Source of the DNA: Endomychus coccineus
Taxonomy: Eukaryota; Arthropoda; Insecta; Coleoptera; Endomychidae
DNA length: 64,000 nt
Reading direction: 5' to 3'
Assembly (NCBI GenBank): GCA_958510875.1
Contig: OY294068.1
Coordinates: 66,876,633 to 66,940,632, forward strand
Part shown: positions 21,901 to 34,330 of the stretch, one piece after another
Numbering within the stretch: the first letter of the stretch is position 1
Layout of the letters: each line of letters starts with the position of its first letter
Position numbers and translations under genes: made by a program
Notes under the pieces: generated by a model
What the model saw: the letters and a program-made list of their open reading frames with translations, nothing else
Told to the model about the DNA's origin: nothing
Databases searched by the model: none

Positions 21901-22760
21901 CTTAACATTTTCAGATACGAGTATTATATGGATCTATTAGGTAATTTATCCAAAGTGAGTGGCCTATTTAATAAAAAATTTAATAAATTAAACCTTATTT
22001 AATTTGAGAAAGCACTTTCGAAACCCCTCAAAGCCAAGTTTTTAGAACGCACAAGCTTAGTTTGTGAAATCTTCTAACAAGCCAGAGACCATGAATACAT
22101 ACAGGACAGTTACCACTCTCGTCGAACATTTTCTCTCAATGTTGTCTCATATGTCTAGCTGCTTCACAAAAATGCAATCAAAACGTGATAAGTTCTTATT
22201 TCTGTAATTGATGCACACTACTGCTGTAAGTATTCAGGAAGTTTTAACTGGGCCAGTGATATCACATAAAATAAGGAGTTAGGTACTAAAAAAACCAACC
22301 GCTGACAATGGCATTTATACTAGTATGATAAACGAATATCTTACCCTCGAAAATATAGGAAACGATGTATCACATAATTGTACAATGTGCCTACCACAGA
22401 TATATTTTGTTCACACATTATACTGATACCATTTCTACCTATAGCAATTCTATATGGTATGCTGCAGTAAACAACGGATGAGCAGTATGCCGTTACTTCG
22501 CCTACATTATTTACTACGATACAGAAACTGTAAACATCTGCATCGTAGTAAACAATGTATGTGGGATTTGCGCGTTATTTCGGCAACATTGTTAACTGCG
22601 GTACAGCAGCCAAGTGATCTGTACCGGGGTAAAGAATGTATTTACACAGCCCGGCAGGGTTGTCGGTTCTACATTGCATCCATAAGATGCAGGGGTCGCT
22701 GTACCAGCTCCGCTTTATATATCATGCGCCAACCAAGTACATTGGTGCTCTAATGCGCCA
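18958..22760 (+). mobile_element. Mutator-like element (MULE) with long modular TIRs
   Basis: Left arm about 19009-19195 and right arm about 22480-22690 are inverted copies. They share 'gtaaatacattctttacc', 'gctgtaccgcagt', 'cgcgcaaatcccacatacat' and 'gtagtaaataatgtaggcga'. Within each arm a unit of the form 'gtagtaaacaatgt...gaaataacg' recurs, so the TIRs are built of sub-repeats. Between the arms lies a spliced, apparently intact MULE transposase gene. The outer limits and the 8-10 bp duplication expected for MULEs could not be fixed because similarity fades; the interval given is approximate. Confidence 0.85.
19303..21762 (+). CDS. MULE transposase with SWIM zinc finger, 3 exons, 782 aa
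   Basis: Exons 19303-19725, 19781-20025 and 20082-21762 join in phase (2349 nt). Introns are short (55 and 56 nt) with GT/AG ends. The N-terminal part is basic. Exon 2 begins with 'ITFVHNHNV', the His-rich motif before the catalytic domain. The catalytic domain has 'MIFIDSSGF' (first Asp), 'IITDDCLAERNAL' (second Asp) and 'LLLCIFHMTQAFWRWLW' (C-x-x-H block). Where related proteins usually have a Glu after an Asn-rich turn, this protein has 'NNTYNFADASIRIFKD', which may be a Glu-to-Asp change. A SWIM finger follows: 'CFCDCISGQGGRFCKHLCA'. The tail is basic and low in complexity. The first in-frame Met at 19126 lies inside the TIR, so the Met at 19303 is preferred. It is probably a Phantom-like or other animal MULE. 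Confidence 0.85.
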
Positions 22761-24385
22761 ATAACGGAGCCAGTATAGCATACCCTACATCATCATAATT
22801 GTTCCTATACCTAAACTGAACTTTTTCTGACATAACTATTTTTTTTTTGCATTCCGACCAAAAAACACCAATTAACTCATTTTCATCTCTTCAGAATCTA
22901 AAGCTTACTTTTAATGCTTGTGGCGTCAACCAGTTACTCATGTGATGTTCAAAATTCAGAGGCATTTCTGGTCAATTTCAAACCTAAGGAATCTTTCTGA
23001 AAAGTTTCCTATACCCATCTGCGTTAGCTTGTCAGTTTAAAGTTTTATAGGAATGTTCGTGAAATTCATCGAATTGTGGTTACCATTAATTGTAATATGA
23101 CATCTATTAATACGCCAAAAGCAATAATAAATTATTTGTGAAAGTCATTACAATACTGGGATTGTATTGAATTTTATTGAATTAAACGATATGGAAAATA
23201 ATGATCAATATTCAAGTGAAGGTAATATGAATTTATCTATTGTACATGGTGAATATAAGATTACCGACAGAACATGTCTAATAATATCCTGTATTTGATG
23301 CCAATGAACAAATCAAAGTTTAGAAGAATATTAAATCAATAATTAATATCAACATTAGAAATTAGACATAAAAGTAATTCAAATAAACATAAAAAATATC
23401 TAAATTATTTTATAGGACCACCGCTTTGATTTAGACACTACACAGTTCATTCCTCTGGTAATTCTTCTAACTTCGTTTCGATTTGAATAATCAAAGGCTT
23501 TTATTATTCCCAATCGGAGTTCAACTTTTGTATCGAAAAGGCGTCGCGTATTATGTATGAAAATAAGACATATTAACCCTCAAAATGTGACCGAATGAAA
23601 CGATTTTAGTTTTTCATAATAGTCGCCTTTGATTGTCATATGCCGTACTTTGACGTTTCACATAATTATCAGACGTCAGTTTAAATAAAAGTTTTGATAA
23701 AAACGCACAACAAAAAAGTAACTTAACGGATTTGTTATCTAATGGTAGAAGAAAAACCGTGTCACACTTGCGGAAAACGCATCAGCAGCCCTTAGCTATC
23801 AGCTGCTAATGCACATTTTCTGCAATTGAGACACAATATTGTCAAATAAACCAAAGATTAGGAATAATGTGAGTTGTTAGACAGGTGTAGATGAGCGTTA
23901 TGATAGATACAATAATCAAATGATCACGAATTTTTTACGGAGGATAATTGTTGTCTCATTGACAGACATGGGGACCGTTATAACCTGTTGAAATAATAAT
24001 TTATGTACTTTGAACTTTGTATTATAATCACGACAATGAATGTCTATTCAATTCAGGGTATTTTGACAGTGAGATCAAAACATGGAGTTGTTCACACTCG
24101 GGAAATCTTTGTATTTGAAAAAGTTGTTGCTTAAAAGAAAATCCAACACAGATAACAGTATGCTAAATATTGCATTATTTTGTAGGGAATGTCATCATCT
24201 TCTCAAATATGCTGCACACAGGACGTCTTATTTTCACTAGAAAATATTGAAACTAGACAAATTGATAACTATGAGACAGACCAAAGACTCACAAGACTTT
24301 ATTGACTAGAACAAAATGTGTAGATATATCAAGTTTATATAATCTGTTATTCGAAACGACTTTATTAACTAATATTCATTGCTAC
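22761..24385. other. Intergenic stretch without recognised genes
   Basis: AT-rich sequence between the MULE and the LINE relic. Only short spurious frames; no repeat pair noticed. Confidence 0.45.
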
Positions 24386-24387
24386 TT

Positions 24388-25265
24388 CTTTTTTTTTCTT
24401 TGTTATTGAATAGAGGGGATTTTCAATTAATATATTTTTCATTTTGCTTACTGCTGTATTCGTGGCTAACTGTTTGATACCAATAGGTAAATAATTAAAA
24501 AGAGAAATGCTCAAATTAAAATTTTTCTTCAATCGCGTTTTCGGTAATATTAACTTGTTTCGTTCTCTTTTATTGTATGAATGGATATTGCAAAATTCTG
24601 TCTAATTACTGAGGTGTTTTTTCTAGTATATATTAAGTGATGCTTTATACAGCTTGGTAATTTTTTAAATGATGGTTTGTAATGTGTAATGTTTAGAACT
24701 GCACATATAGGAATTACAATTTTTTGCAGAATGAATATTTTTTTAGAGTTCCGTGGCAAGCATTACTCCAAATAATTATTCCGTATTTCATGATTGAGTA
24801 AAATAATTTTGGCTGATTCTAAACCGGCAATGCTATGTAAAGGTTTGATTGCGTATGATTCATATTGACTAATCTTTGCATCGAAATTGAATCCTTTTAA
24901 ATTTATCATTATTTAAATAGAGTTCATATGCATTAAACCATCTTTCTATGGCAATTTCGATGATATTTATTTGCGGGTGTATGGATTCAACTTCAGTAAA
25001 AGGTTGGAGTTTCAAATGTTAATACTTGAAATTTAAAACATTTTATGTAGCTAGGTAAGTTATTGATGAACATCAAAAAGAGAAGTGGTCCCAGAATTGA
25101 GCCCTGAGATACTCCTCTTCCCACTGTTATCTCTGAACTCAGGCTATTGTTTTAGGAAATTACTTCATGACATAAGTCGTTAAACGAAGGACCGTATCGG
25201 AGGTGCCGCGCCCCCGTCTGAAGCCATATTGGTTATCTGACAGTATTTTGAATGTTTTAATTAAT
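24388..25265 (-). pseudogene. Decayed non-LTR retrotransposon (Jockey/CR1-type reverse transcriptase)
   Basis: On the minus strand, 25169-25252 reads 'LSDNQYGFRRGRGTSDTVLR', the RT block around 'QxGFR'. At about 25060-25140 follows 'VGRGVSQGSILGPLLFLMFI', the block before the catalytic YADD. The distance between the two is far too short, so an internal deletion has removed part of the RT. Further along, 24550-24760 gives 'NACHG-LKKIFILQK' across frames, and near 24510 'KTRLKKNFNLSISLFNYLP', the typical C-terminus of these ORF2 proteins. An A-rich tail on the minus strand at about 24388 marks the likely 3' end. Many stops and shifts are present. Confidence 0.82.
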
Positions 25266-25467
25266 CTCGATGTATAAGCATTACTACCAAAGACAATGCT
25301 AATATCATTATCTGTGATCACTATCCTACAAGACAAATAATAAATGAAGATTCTATGTTCTCAAGTGTAACTCAAACCTAACCTATATTTTATTACTGTT
25401 TATTGTGTTTATAGTACAAAATTTGTTTTTTATTTATGGGAATTTAAATTATTTGATTTGAATTGCA

Positions 25468-25815
25468 ATGCCCCTAAAAGGAACTCCCATTTGTTTGAAA
25501 TGCAAAACCACAGAATCGCCCCTTTGGACGAATGCAGAAAATTTAGGTGCCATTTGTTTAGATTGTGTTAATGAAACGAAAGATAATATTAAATTAGAAT
25601 TAGATGAAGATAACGAAGATAAACCTGATGAATTGAAACCTCTAAAACGCAAATCGAGGGCTACACGTTCTTACAAGACACGTTTAAATCCATTTGCTCT
25701 GCCAAAAGTGTGTGCTCCTAAAGGAAGAGGACGTAGATTACTTTATAAGAGAACTCCAGTGAAAGCCCCATCAGCTGTTGCCACAACTGTAACAAGTAAC
25801 TACGTGTTCTATAAG
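25468..25815 (+). CDS. Gatad1: Gatad1 exon 1: GATA finger and basic region
   Basis: Starts at ATG 25468; the donor is AAG|GTTCTT at 25816. The open frame continues to 25842, but the orthologous sequence stops at 'NYVFYK'. The donor GTTCTT is not a strong consensus. Confidence 0.92.
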
Positions 25816-28166
25816 GTTCTTAGTTTCTTCAATTATGAATAATTTATAAGTATACTTCATGTACCTATTATTAGTATGTGCTGTTATAACTACTAACTTC
25901 CTTAATTTTGAAACTATCAATATGTTTGTTTCCATACTCCAACATATAAGATAAATTCTTGAATACTACTTGATTAAACATGTTTCCTTTCATCATGATT
26001 TCAAACACGGTAAGCATTTTTATTGAGCAAGATATGTATGTAATTATTGATTTCTCATTATTTGTGGGTGGTTATTTTAAATATTCTTTGAATCTTTTAT
26101 TTATCTGCTACACTGTTATGTAGTTGTTATTGCATCAATGGAAAAATCTTTATTTCATAATTTAAATATAGCTCATTTTGAGGGAGTACTCTCTTGAACA
26201 TTTTAGTATGCTCAGTAGAAAATTATTCCAATTCAATTAAAATTATCGTAATTATTTTTAGTTTATTTAATGTATGATATTGTGTTTGTCAGCTGGAACT
26301 GAAAATGAAGTGGGTTCTAGGGCAGCTACATTCAAATTGGTGATATTGTGTCTATGACAGATGAAGATGATGATGTTTACTATGCTCAGATTAGGGGATT
26401 ACTGATAGACCAGTACTGCAATAAAAGTGCAGTAGTCACATGGCTCCTGCCAACACAAGAGAGCCCTCCTCCTAGTGAAGCTTTTCATCCAGCAACCTAT
26501 ATAATAGGTAGGTTTTGAATTTCTTTATTAGCTAAAAAATATTTAGCCTTTAAAGTTTTTGCAGAAATAAATAAAATTCTTCCAATTTCATAAGCAGTCA
26601 CAAAATTTCTGGTTCCAATGTAAATGTTTCATCAAAATCTCAAATTAAAGCATTGGCTGCTTGTAAAAGGAATTTGTAGCCATGGTTCTTATCAATTACT
26701 GCTTTGAATTTTTTATATATTTGGTTTCCAATATGTCCTGAAACGTTTTTGCATTTTTCCTCAAATTCTTTCATTAAATTTACCGCCTCTATCAAAGATA
26801 ATTTGGATGACTCTAATTGGATAATAGTGTTTGAAATGAAATTATAATTGGTTTTTATAAATGAAACTTGTTGACATAAAATGTGATTGGGCAACAATTT
26901 TTTGGCTTGTAAGAGAGGCTGAGAGGAATCATCTTGTATAACAGTTTTTATTTGCGTAGAGTTTTCGGCATAAAGAGAAGCAGCCTCTAACCACGTTCCT
27001 CAACGTGTTAAACCAGGTTTAGGTGGAAGACGAAGATTAGGTAAATGCTCTCTATAAAATTGAATTCTAAGTGAGGCTTTTGAAAATATTTTTTTTATGC
27101 AAGATATCAATTCATTTACATAGGGAAAGTTTTTTCTAACTTCTTCTGCCACCCTATTTAATGCATGGGCCAAACAGCTAGTATGAATTAATTGCGGATC
27201 AAAATGTTTTAAGTTTTGGCCTGTCTTGACCATATAAGGTGCTGCATCTGATAGGAGAAGTATAAACTTTTCGGTAGGAATAGCCTCAGGAAGAAAAAAG
27301 TTTGTTAAAGTGTCTTGTATAAATCTAGTAACAGTTTTGTTTGAGGAAGTTCTTTGCAAGCGATTAAGTATGATTTTGTAAAATTTTTATTCTTAAGAGC
27401 CCCAATCATTAAATGGGCAATGTAACGTCCTGAGGCATCTGTCGTTTCATTTACACTTATAAAAAATAATTATTCACTATCTCTAATCTGAAGCTATTAA
27501 GTAACGAGGAATATAAATTGTTAATTTCTGTTCTTCTTAGAGTTCTTTCGCTTGGTATATTAAATTCACAATCTATGGAAAAGTCCAAACTTTTACTGTA
27601 TTTCTTGATTCGACGATGTCAGTATCACTCACCATCAGGAGTAATTATTAAAGAGCTTTCTGATCCATGTTCTTCAGTTCTGGAGTCAAGGTATCATCAT
27701 AGCCTCCCGACAATGTTTTAGTTGATTGCAAATTTTACTCTAACTGACAATGATCCATACTTTTGTTACCCCCTAATTTACGAATCCTATATTCGTCATT
27801 TGATTGAGATATGAATTAAAACAATCCTTTTTTCACAAATAAATGATGAGACAATAGTTGATTTTTCACTTTGTTACCTACTTACCTGAGCCCATAACTG
27901 GTTGGTTGTATTTTAAACATCATAACTTGTTGATTAATTAAAGTCCATCTGAAATATTTAATTACTACTGTTTTTCCCTATCAGGTCCTGATGAAGATGT
28001 ACCGAGAATGTTGGAAAGTATGCAATTCGTAATGCATGCACCATCAGATTATTATAAGTCAAAATCCACACCTTATCCAGCTGTGCATGCACCTGCTCAA
28101 CCTGGATATATATGGACTTCTCTACAACCCATCAAACAGTTAGCTGGTTTAGAACTAACAGTATAG
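25468..28166 (+). CDS. Gatad1: GATA zinc finger domain-containing protein 1, complete (3 exons, 238 aa)
   Basis: Exons 25468-25815, 26321-26507 and 27985-28166 join in phase (717 nt including stop). GATAD1 is a nuclear chromatin protein known from vertebrates to associate with H3K4me3-linked and Sin3/HDAC-type complexes. The start 'MPLKGTPICLKCKTTESPLW' carries the first C-x2-C pair; 'AICLDCVNE' supplies the second, giving a GATA-type finger. An acidic stretch follows, then the basic 'PKGRGRRLLYKRTPVKAPSA'. 'TSNYVFYK|GSYIQIGDIV' across the first intron, 'YYAQIRGLLIDQYCNKSAVV', 'FHPATYIIGPDEDVPR' and 'HAPSDYYKSKSTPYP' match vertebrate GATAD1 in order to the end. The protein is slightly shorter than the human one because the Gly/Ser-rich linker is absent. 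Intron 2 holds a hAT relic. The gene appears intact. Confidence 0.95.
26321..26507 (+). CDS. Gatad1: Gatad1 exon 2: BAH-like core region
   Basis: Acceptor 'ttctag' ends at 26320, donor GTAGGT at 26508. It encodes 'GSYIQIGDIVSMTDEDDDVY', then 'YAQIRGLLIDQYCNKSAVVT' and 'WLLPTQESP', strongly conserved with vertebrate GATAD1. Confidence 0.93.
26640..27500 (-). pseudogene. hAT transposase relic in Gatad1 intron 2
   Basis: On the minus strand, from about 27490 downwards: 'FFISVNETTDASGRYIAHLM' (first catalytic block; the usual 'D-E-T/S-T-D' has Asn for Asp), then a frame at 27000-27359 with 'FILLLSDAAPYMVKTGQNL' (second Asp region) and 'LIHTSCLAHALNRVAEEVR' (the C-x2-H block). After a stop comes 'WLEAASLYAENSTQI' and the frame at 26640-26897 with 'FEEKCKNVSGHIGNQIYKKF'. 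This order is that of a hAT-superfamily transposase of the DUF659-like type. The N-terminal BED finger and the C-terminal dimerisation block are not seen. Stops and the mutated first block make it a dead copy, antisense to Gatad1. Confidence 0.78.
27985..28166 (+). CDS. Gatad1: Gatad1 exon 3, C-terminus
   Basis: Acceptor 'tatcag' ends at 27984; stop TAG at 28164-28166. It encodes 'GPDEDVPRMLESMQFVMHAP', 'SDYYKSKSTPYPAV' and 'PGYIWTSLQP', the conserved end of GATAD1. Confidence 0.93.
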
Positions 28167-30335
28167 TGATAACCTACCAATATTCATAAGATTCATAAGA
28201 TGGACTATAACTTATATAATATTCAAATACATTTTGTATTTATTACTTTTAGTTGATGTTTTTATTGCAAAGCTAGGTGGTGTTATAAACACAAACCTTA
28301 CAAATAACGGGAGATAGATCAGGTGGCTGTTTTAGGCCAATCAATATAGGTTTCAAATTATTTTTTTTTATGCTACGCGATGTCAACGTCGATTCTTTTG
28401 CAAAAAGTGGCGCTGAAAACGACAGTGTAGTTAAAAATTGCCTAAAGTTTGTACTATTGTTTATATCTGCGTTTTAACTACAAAATTATCGATAAATGCG
28501 TATAAAACAAGCTATGAGATAACCATATGACATTTTGTATGGATGGTGATAGATATTACCAAAACACGTGGTTTCAGACCAATTACGACTTCTTTCAATA
28601 AACGTTGGAACTACATTTTTGTCATAGATTAAGCCATATTTTTTCACGACAGTCATATTTTCGAGAAAATAAACAAATTAGGTCAATTATTTATTAGCAT
28701 TTAGTGTCCTCCGGTTTTGATAAAAATTGATCTAATTGGGCTCAAATTGTTTGTAGAGTTTAGCTATTGCACTTACGTAGGTAATCTTTCCATTTTCTTA
28801 ACCAAGCTACAACAATTTATTGAAACTTCTTTACTGAAGAAATTAGATATCTCGGCGATCAAATGTTGGATCGGAATTGAAAGGTTTTTCAAAAACGCAT
28901 GTTTTGGTACAAGATTTATCGAGATCCAATAAGTATAACCCGAGATATCGTACCGGATGTGTTTGTAGCCATGAATCCGCCATTTCGAATTTTTCCAACA
29001 AAACTTGGTTTAATGTAAAGAATTAAGCCGAAGTTCAGAATATGTTACCACTTTTTTGGTTATATCGATAGATATGGACAATTTAAGAAACGTAAAAAAC
29101 GGCACGGCGTTCGAGAACTATATACGTTTCATACTGTTAAGGCATGGCGCGCGAGTATATGTATATGGGAAGTGTAAAAAATGTAATATATGTAATGCGC
29201 ATGCTGCATTTTTCTTTTTTTTTAACTTCCGGTAGAGGAATTCATCTACTGTGGGCATTATTAATATTTTCACTGAGCTATGGTTTTTTCCAGTCTCTTC
29301 GAGCAGCTGCAAATAATGAATGTCGTCCAGGTGTTAGTTCACGTAAATTCATCGTTAAATTGTTGATTATATTAAAACCTCGAATTGGTTTCAATCATTT
29401 GTTAACAATTGATTGTGTGGTAAACGACTTTATAGTCTTATTCATTAGTGTATGTTTGTGAAATATCCAAGGTAAGTTTTTCGAATTTAATTATTTTAAA
29501 GTTATTTTATAATATCATTTAGTGAAAAAGGGAGAATGTGTAGCATCTAATAAAGCCGTTTTGAAATATTCAAAATCGTTTACTTTTTCAAAGGTATTGC
29601 GTATTTTTAGCTTGTTCTTCCACCTATAACCGGGTTTTATTGCAAATTTAGAAAATAAATTATGAAATTTGTTAATTTGATAAGCTTTTGAATTTCATTG
29701 AATTATTTGACAGTGATGACTAATTTGGTTAATTGATTGCTTGCTATTTTCAGTTTTTGGTTATAAATTAATTTATTGATCAAAGGTTTGTCGAAACTAT
29801 TTTCTCCGTGGCATAGACAGAAATGTTTAAGTAATTTCCACCATTATTAATGAAGATTTTGATGTACATGGTTTTTGAACACGCTGAATTGCCAATAGAC
29901 GTTATGAAAAATGGTCACATTTTGAAATTTGATATATTGCTAATGAAAACACTCAAACAAATAGATATATTCCAACTGAGTCAGGTACAGCTATTAATTA
30001 ATTATAAAATATCCTCATTCAATAGTCTAGCTTACAAATTATTTAAAGTCCATTTGAGCCAGCGAAATTAAAACGACGAAGTTGAGAAGATTCAGCAAAT
30101 AACAACGGACAATGGTTACGACAAATTCGCGATAAACAGTTAATGTCTAATAAAATGCAAGGCAATCAATTATGGAAATTAAAGTCATTACTTTCACATA
30201 ATTCTATGAAATGAATAAGCTACATTTTTCATCCTTCAATAATTAATAAGCTCCATAGTTTGTTTTCTAAATTTTCAATACATCCTGTTTATAGCTATGT
30301 AACAAGCTAACAAGTTTCTTAATATCTACAAAGTC
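28167..30335. other. Gatad1 downstream intergenic region, no recognised gene
   Basis: Several short frames (for example 29144-29461 and 29850-30071) lack motifs I can name. No terminal repeats were noticed before the element that starts at 30339. Confidence 0.45.
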
Positions 30336-30338
30336 TAA

Positions 30339-32738
30339 TAGGCCAGTACTAATAGGAGAAAATATTAGAAATGAACAAAATAATTCGTTACAGCAATCTG
30401 ACAGCGGAATATTGCAGAACAAGATATTATAAAAGAGGGAAAAATAAGTCGAACCGACAGCTGCTATCCGGGATGGAATGGGGTGTGTTTTTAGGGGTCG
30501 AAAACAGTTTTTCGAGATTTCTGGCTAAACCGTATATTCTATCAAAAACAGTTTGATATAAAAGCTATAGGGAATCAAAAGATCTACAACTTTTGTACCC
30601 ACCATTTTTACCCCAACCTCTGAATTTTCCGACAAAAATGCGAAAAAGCGATTTTTCTGTTTTTAATTTTTTTCTTTGACAAATAAAACTGTATGAAGCT
30701 CAAGCCTCATCAAAAGATACTTCTAGTTATTGTAAAAAGACAGTAATTTTTTCGGAGAGAAATATATGGAGGTTCTTGTTAAATTCAATTTAAAACAAAA
30801 AAAAACATAATTTTAACTGCGATTCCTCTTAAAACTACGCATCCTACAGAGTTCTGTTTTGGCTCACTTACTCTTTGTTACGTCTACTTTCGATAAACGG
30901 TGAAAAAAGGTATATTGCAATGAAAAAAATGGCGGGAAAATTGAAAAAACCGAAATTCGATGTTTTCGTGGTAATTAGCATATTTATCGTTGAATAATTG
31001 TTATTAATTGATAAAACCATTTTAATTTTTTTATGTTTATGGAAACTATAATATTATTTCTTTAATTATTGTACAGATCGAGTTTTGATATGATGTCATG
31101 CATGTCTAAGACAGCAAATTATATCTGGTATATTTGTATCTTTGTAATCGCAGGATACGAATATATGACTTCTACGATCGACGTACATGGGATTGTTACT
31201 ATCAAACAAAGCATAAGAAATGCACATTTTCAATATGCATTTAAGAACAATTCTAGTTTTTTACTCGAAATCAATTAGTTTACTAAACAAAATATAATCA
31301 TACAATAGGTAATGTAGTAGATCTACAATGAAATATACCGGTTTTGTAGAGTGGTTTTCAATTATAAGGCATTATTTGCATGTTGCACTGAACAAGTTTA
31401 TATTGGAAGTATTTATATAAACAAAAATTCTGTGAAAAATAATACATCGTGGAAAAATTGAAGCAGATCCCTCCTGTTTTTAGGTAGTATATAGTAATAA
31501 CATGAAATTCATAAACGCGGTAAAAAAAATTTAATATTATTTTGAACATGCTCAAAAAACTAAATTGAAAAAAAATATGCTTCCTTCGCAGAGCGTTGTA
31601 CTTCTTCTTCGTCCAATTCAACAAAACTGAACAATTCTCCAGTGTTTTCGAAAGTTTCATTGAGTACTGTTTCAGTTATAGTACATTGATCTGTATCCAT
31701 TTCTTCCGAGTCACTTTCGTGTATGGAAATTTGTGGAAGTTCAGCATTTGAGCAATTTTCTAAATTAGAACAATTTGAACATAAGTTGGTACGAATGTAG
31801 TATATGCCGTCTCGACCTCTCATTGGCTTAGAAGGCCTCTGGTTGCATTCACATGCTGTCTTTAGCTTCGAAAACAGCTCCTTAAATTTTTCATATTCGT
31901 ATCCTGCGATTACGAGTATAAGAATATAGCAGATATAATTTGCTGTCTTAGACATGCATCATATCATATCAAAACTCGATCTATACAATAATTAAAGGAA
32001 TAATATTATAGTTTCCATAAACATAAAAAAATTGAAATGATTTTATTAATTAATAACAATTATTCAACGATAAATATGCAATTTGCCACGGAAAAAGCGA
32101 TTTTTCAATTTTCCCGCCATTTTTTCCATTGCAGTATACCTTTTTTCTACCACTTATCGAAAGTAGACGGAACAACGAACGAGTTAGTGAGCCAGAACAG
32201 AACTCTGTAGGAGGCGTAGTTTTAAGAGGAATCGCAGTTGAAAATTTGTTTTTTTTGTTTCTTAAATTAAATTTAACAACCTCCAAAATATTTCCCTCCG
32301 GAAAAATTACTGCATTTTTGCAATGAATAAAGGTATTTTTTGCCAAAGTTTGAGCTTCATAAAGTTTTATTTGTCAAAGAAAAAAATTAAAAACTGAAAA
32401 ATCGGTTTTTCGCATTTTGTCGGAAAATTTCGAGGTTAGGGTAAAAATGGTGGGTACAAAAGTTGTAGATCTTTTCATTACCTACAACTTTTATATTTAA
32501 CTTTTTTTGATAGAATATACGATTTAGCCAGAAATCACGAAAAACTGTTTTAAACCCCTAAAAACACACCCCATTCCACCCCGGATAGCAGCTGTTGGTT
32601 CTATTTATTTTTCCCTCTTTCACAATATCTTGTTCTACAATATCCCGCTGTCAGATCAACGAGGTCTAGTATAACCTCTTTGTGTCAGATTGTTGTAACG
32701 AATTTTTTTGTTGTTCAAATACTATTTGTACTGGCCTA
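30339..32738. mobile_element. 2.4-kb long-TIR (largely palindromic) DNA element, copy 1
   Basis: The ends start TAGGCCAGTAC on both sides as inverted repeats and are flanked by TAA (30336-30338 and 32739-32741). The arms of roughly 750-800 bp pair almost throughout (about 30339-31125 with 31915-32738), sharing 'cagctgctatccggg', 'ggaatggggtgtg' and 'gtcatgcatgtctaagacag'. A 3-bp TAA duplication would fit PIF/Harbinger. Because the sequence reads TAATAGGCC...GGCCTATAA, a plain TA duplication next to GGCCAGTA is equally possible. A sister copy lies at 44303-46995. No transposase was found, so it is presumably non-autonomous. Confidence 0.82.
31563..31915 (-). pseudogene. Acidic ORF carried by long-TIR element, copy 1
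   Basis: Minus strand, following an acceptor-like 'tcgcag', the frame reads 'GYEYEKFKELFSKLKTACE', 'LCSNCSNLENCSNAEL', 'ISIHESDSEEMDTDQC' and 'FSFVELDEEEVQRSAK'. The same reading frame is kept in the sister copy (45077-45365), although the two differ by a 42-nt indel and a 3-nt indel, both multiples of three. The product is unknown. It may be a piece of a transposase-partner gene or a captured host exon. Confidence 0.5.
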
Positions 32739-32741
32739 TAA

Positions 32742-34060
32742 AGCATAGATAACTCTACTTCGTAGTATAATTATCTATGGTCTAAAGAAAGAGCATGGTA
32801 GTTAGTGCATCTTCTCTAATCGAGTCACAGAGTTAACTTATATTTACTCTGTGTCCAACAACCTTGCTTATTACCTATGTTCAGTGAGTACAATGACATC
32901 TATCATCTCAAATTTCATGAAAAGATTATATTGATCCAATTTCTGTACTTTGTTGAATTGTTAATGGAAGTATAATGTTAATATTTATATAAATAGCACG
33001 CGACTGAAGGTTTGAATGAGAACAAATAAGCAATGGGATGCAATCGTTTCAACTGCATTTTCAGAGCCTGCAGTTTTTCCAATATAGCTGAATAATAAGT
33101 AATACTTACTTCCGAATTTCTATGTATTTCTCTTGTCTATGAAATAAAATAAGTACTATAATTATAATTATTCTCCACTGTATTATTGTGACTTACGCAT
33201 TACCTCAGGTTTTAATTCCTACTGATGCTGTTGAAACATTTCCATTGACCTTTCTACCTGACAGTTTGGACGAAACAATATAAAATGACAAAGTTCTGAT
33301 AATATGTTAGAACGCGAGAGTCTATTGTAAGGCTTCAAAATGACGAACGACAGTACTCTCCTTACAGTTACTATATAGAAGACAGTGGCAACAATATAGT
33401 GTCCTACACAAGAAAGTTGGGTATATTCTACACTTGGTGGATCATGGCGACGGAAACCACGTGTTAGTGACATTCAATCTAAAAGAAGGTACTCGATTGT
33501 GTCTTATTTTTGATTGGATATCACTATCACAATGTCCCTTCTGATTAGATGTCATGATTGAATCGTAACTCATAGTATAATTCAGTGGATGCCACTATAA
33601 CGTTATTTTCGCCGTCATGTTGTATCAAATGTAGGAGACCCTATTGTCGCCACTCTCTTATATATAGTCAGTTTAACTCTGACCCTATTGAGCCTTGGTA
33701 TTGTTAAACCTAGAAAAGTTCCCTAATATTGAAGCTTGAACAACACACTCCCATTCTTTTGTAACTGGTTCATTTGCCTTTCGTTGATTATAGCATAAAT
33801 TAATTTTTCAGAATTTGGCTAGTACACATATCTTACATCATTTCCTTGAGAACTCCCACTGCTCACAATATGAGAAATTGGACGGTGTTTATTTTCAATT
33901 ATCATCAGTGTTTCTTTTAAAATTTCTGGGCATATACGTTTCAGTTGGGCGTTTTGCCGGCAGGTTGCGGGTGGGAATAAGCATCACGCATAGTTCTTCA
34001 ATCTGACCTTGTATTTTAAACATTTGCGCAGATAGATAATGACGTCGGTCCTCGGGTTTG
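32742..34060. other. Intergenic, no recognised gene
   Basis: No supported coding or repeat structure; short frames only. Confidence 0.4.
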
Positions 34061-34062
34061 GT

Positions 34063-34070
34063 TATATAAA
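34063..34070 (+). promoter_or_regulatory. Candidate TATA box upstream of the basigin-like gene
   Basis: TATATAAA lies about 200 bp before the ATG at 34264. No clear initiator or downstream element was seen, and in an AT-rich genome such an octamer is common by chance. Confidence 0.25.
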
Positions 34071-34263
34071 ACTGTCAATTTACAATTTCTGTCGACCCGT
34101 GACTTAAGGCGAAAATCGCCATTTTATTTTCTATCTCTAAATATTATAATAAATGAGGGAAATGTATTTTTGATAGTACTTAATATTACAACTATCTGTT
34201 ACTATAATTATTCATTCTATTAGTATTTGAGATTTTCGGTTTTTGTTCGAATTAGTATTTAAA

Positions 34264-34330
34264 ATGAAATTTTTAGTGCTGTGTTTTATCTTGAATTCTA
34301 CTTTTTTCGTCAATTTTGTTTACTCTAATG
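34264..34330 (+). CDS. Bsg: Signal-peptide exon of basigin-like gene
   Basis: ATG at 34264 followed by a 22-residue hydrophobic leader (core LVLCFIL...TFFVNFV), ending at a strong donor GTAAGT at 34331, phase 1. The short exon with a perfect donor is typical for secreted or membrane proteins. Confidence 0.72.

Noticed and set aside
29850..30071. 73-residue frame 'MKNGHILKFDILLMKTLKQI' with a faint resemblance to type-B DNA polymerases of Mavericks
   Set aside because: No catalytic motif and no neighbouring Maverick genes; the similarity is too weak to report as a feature.
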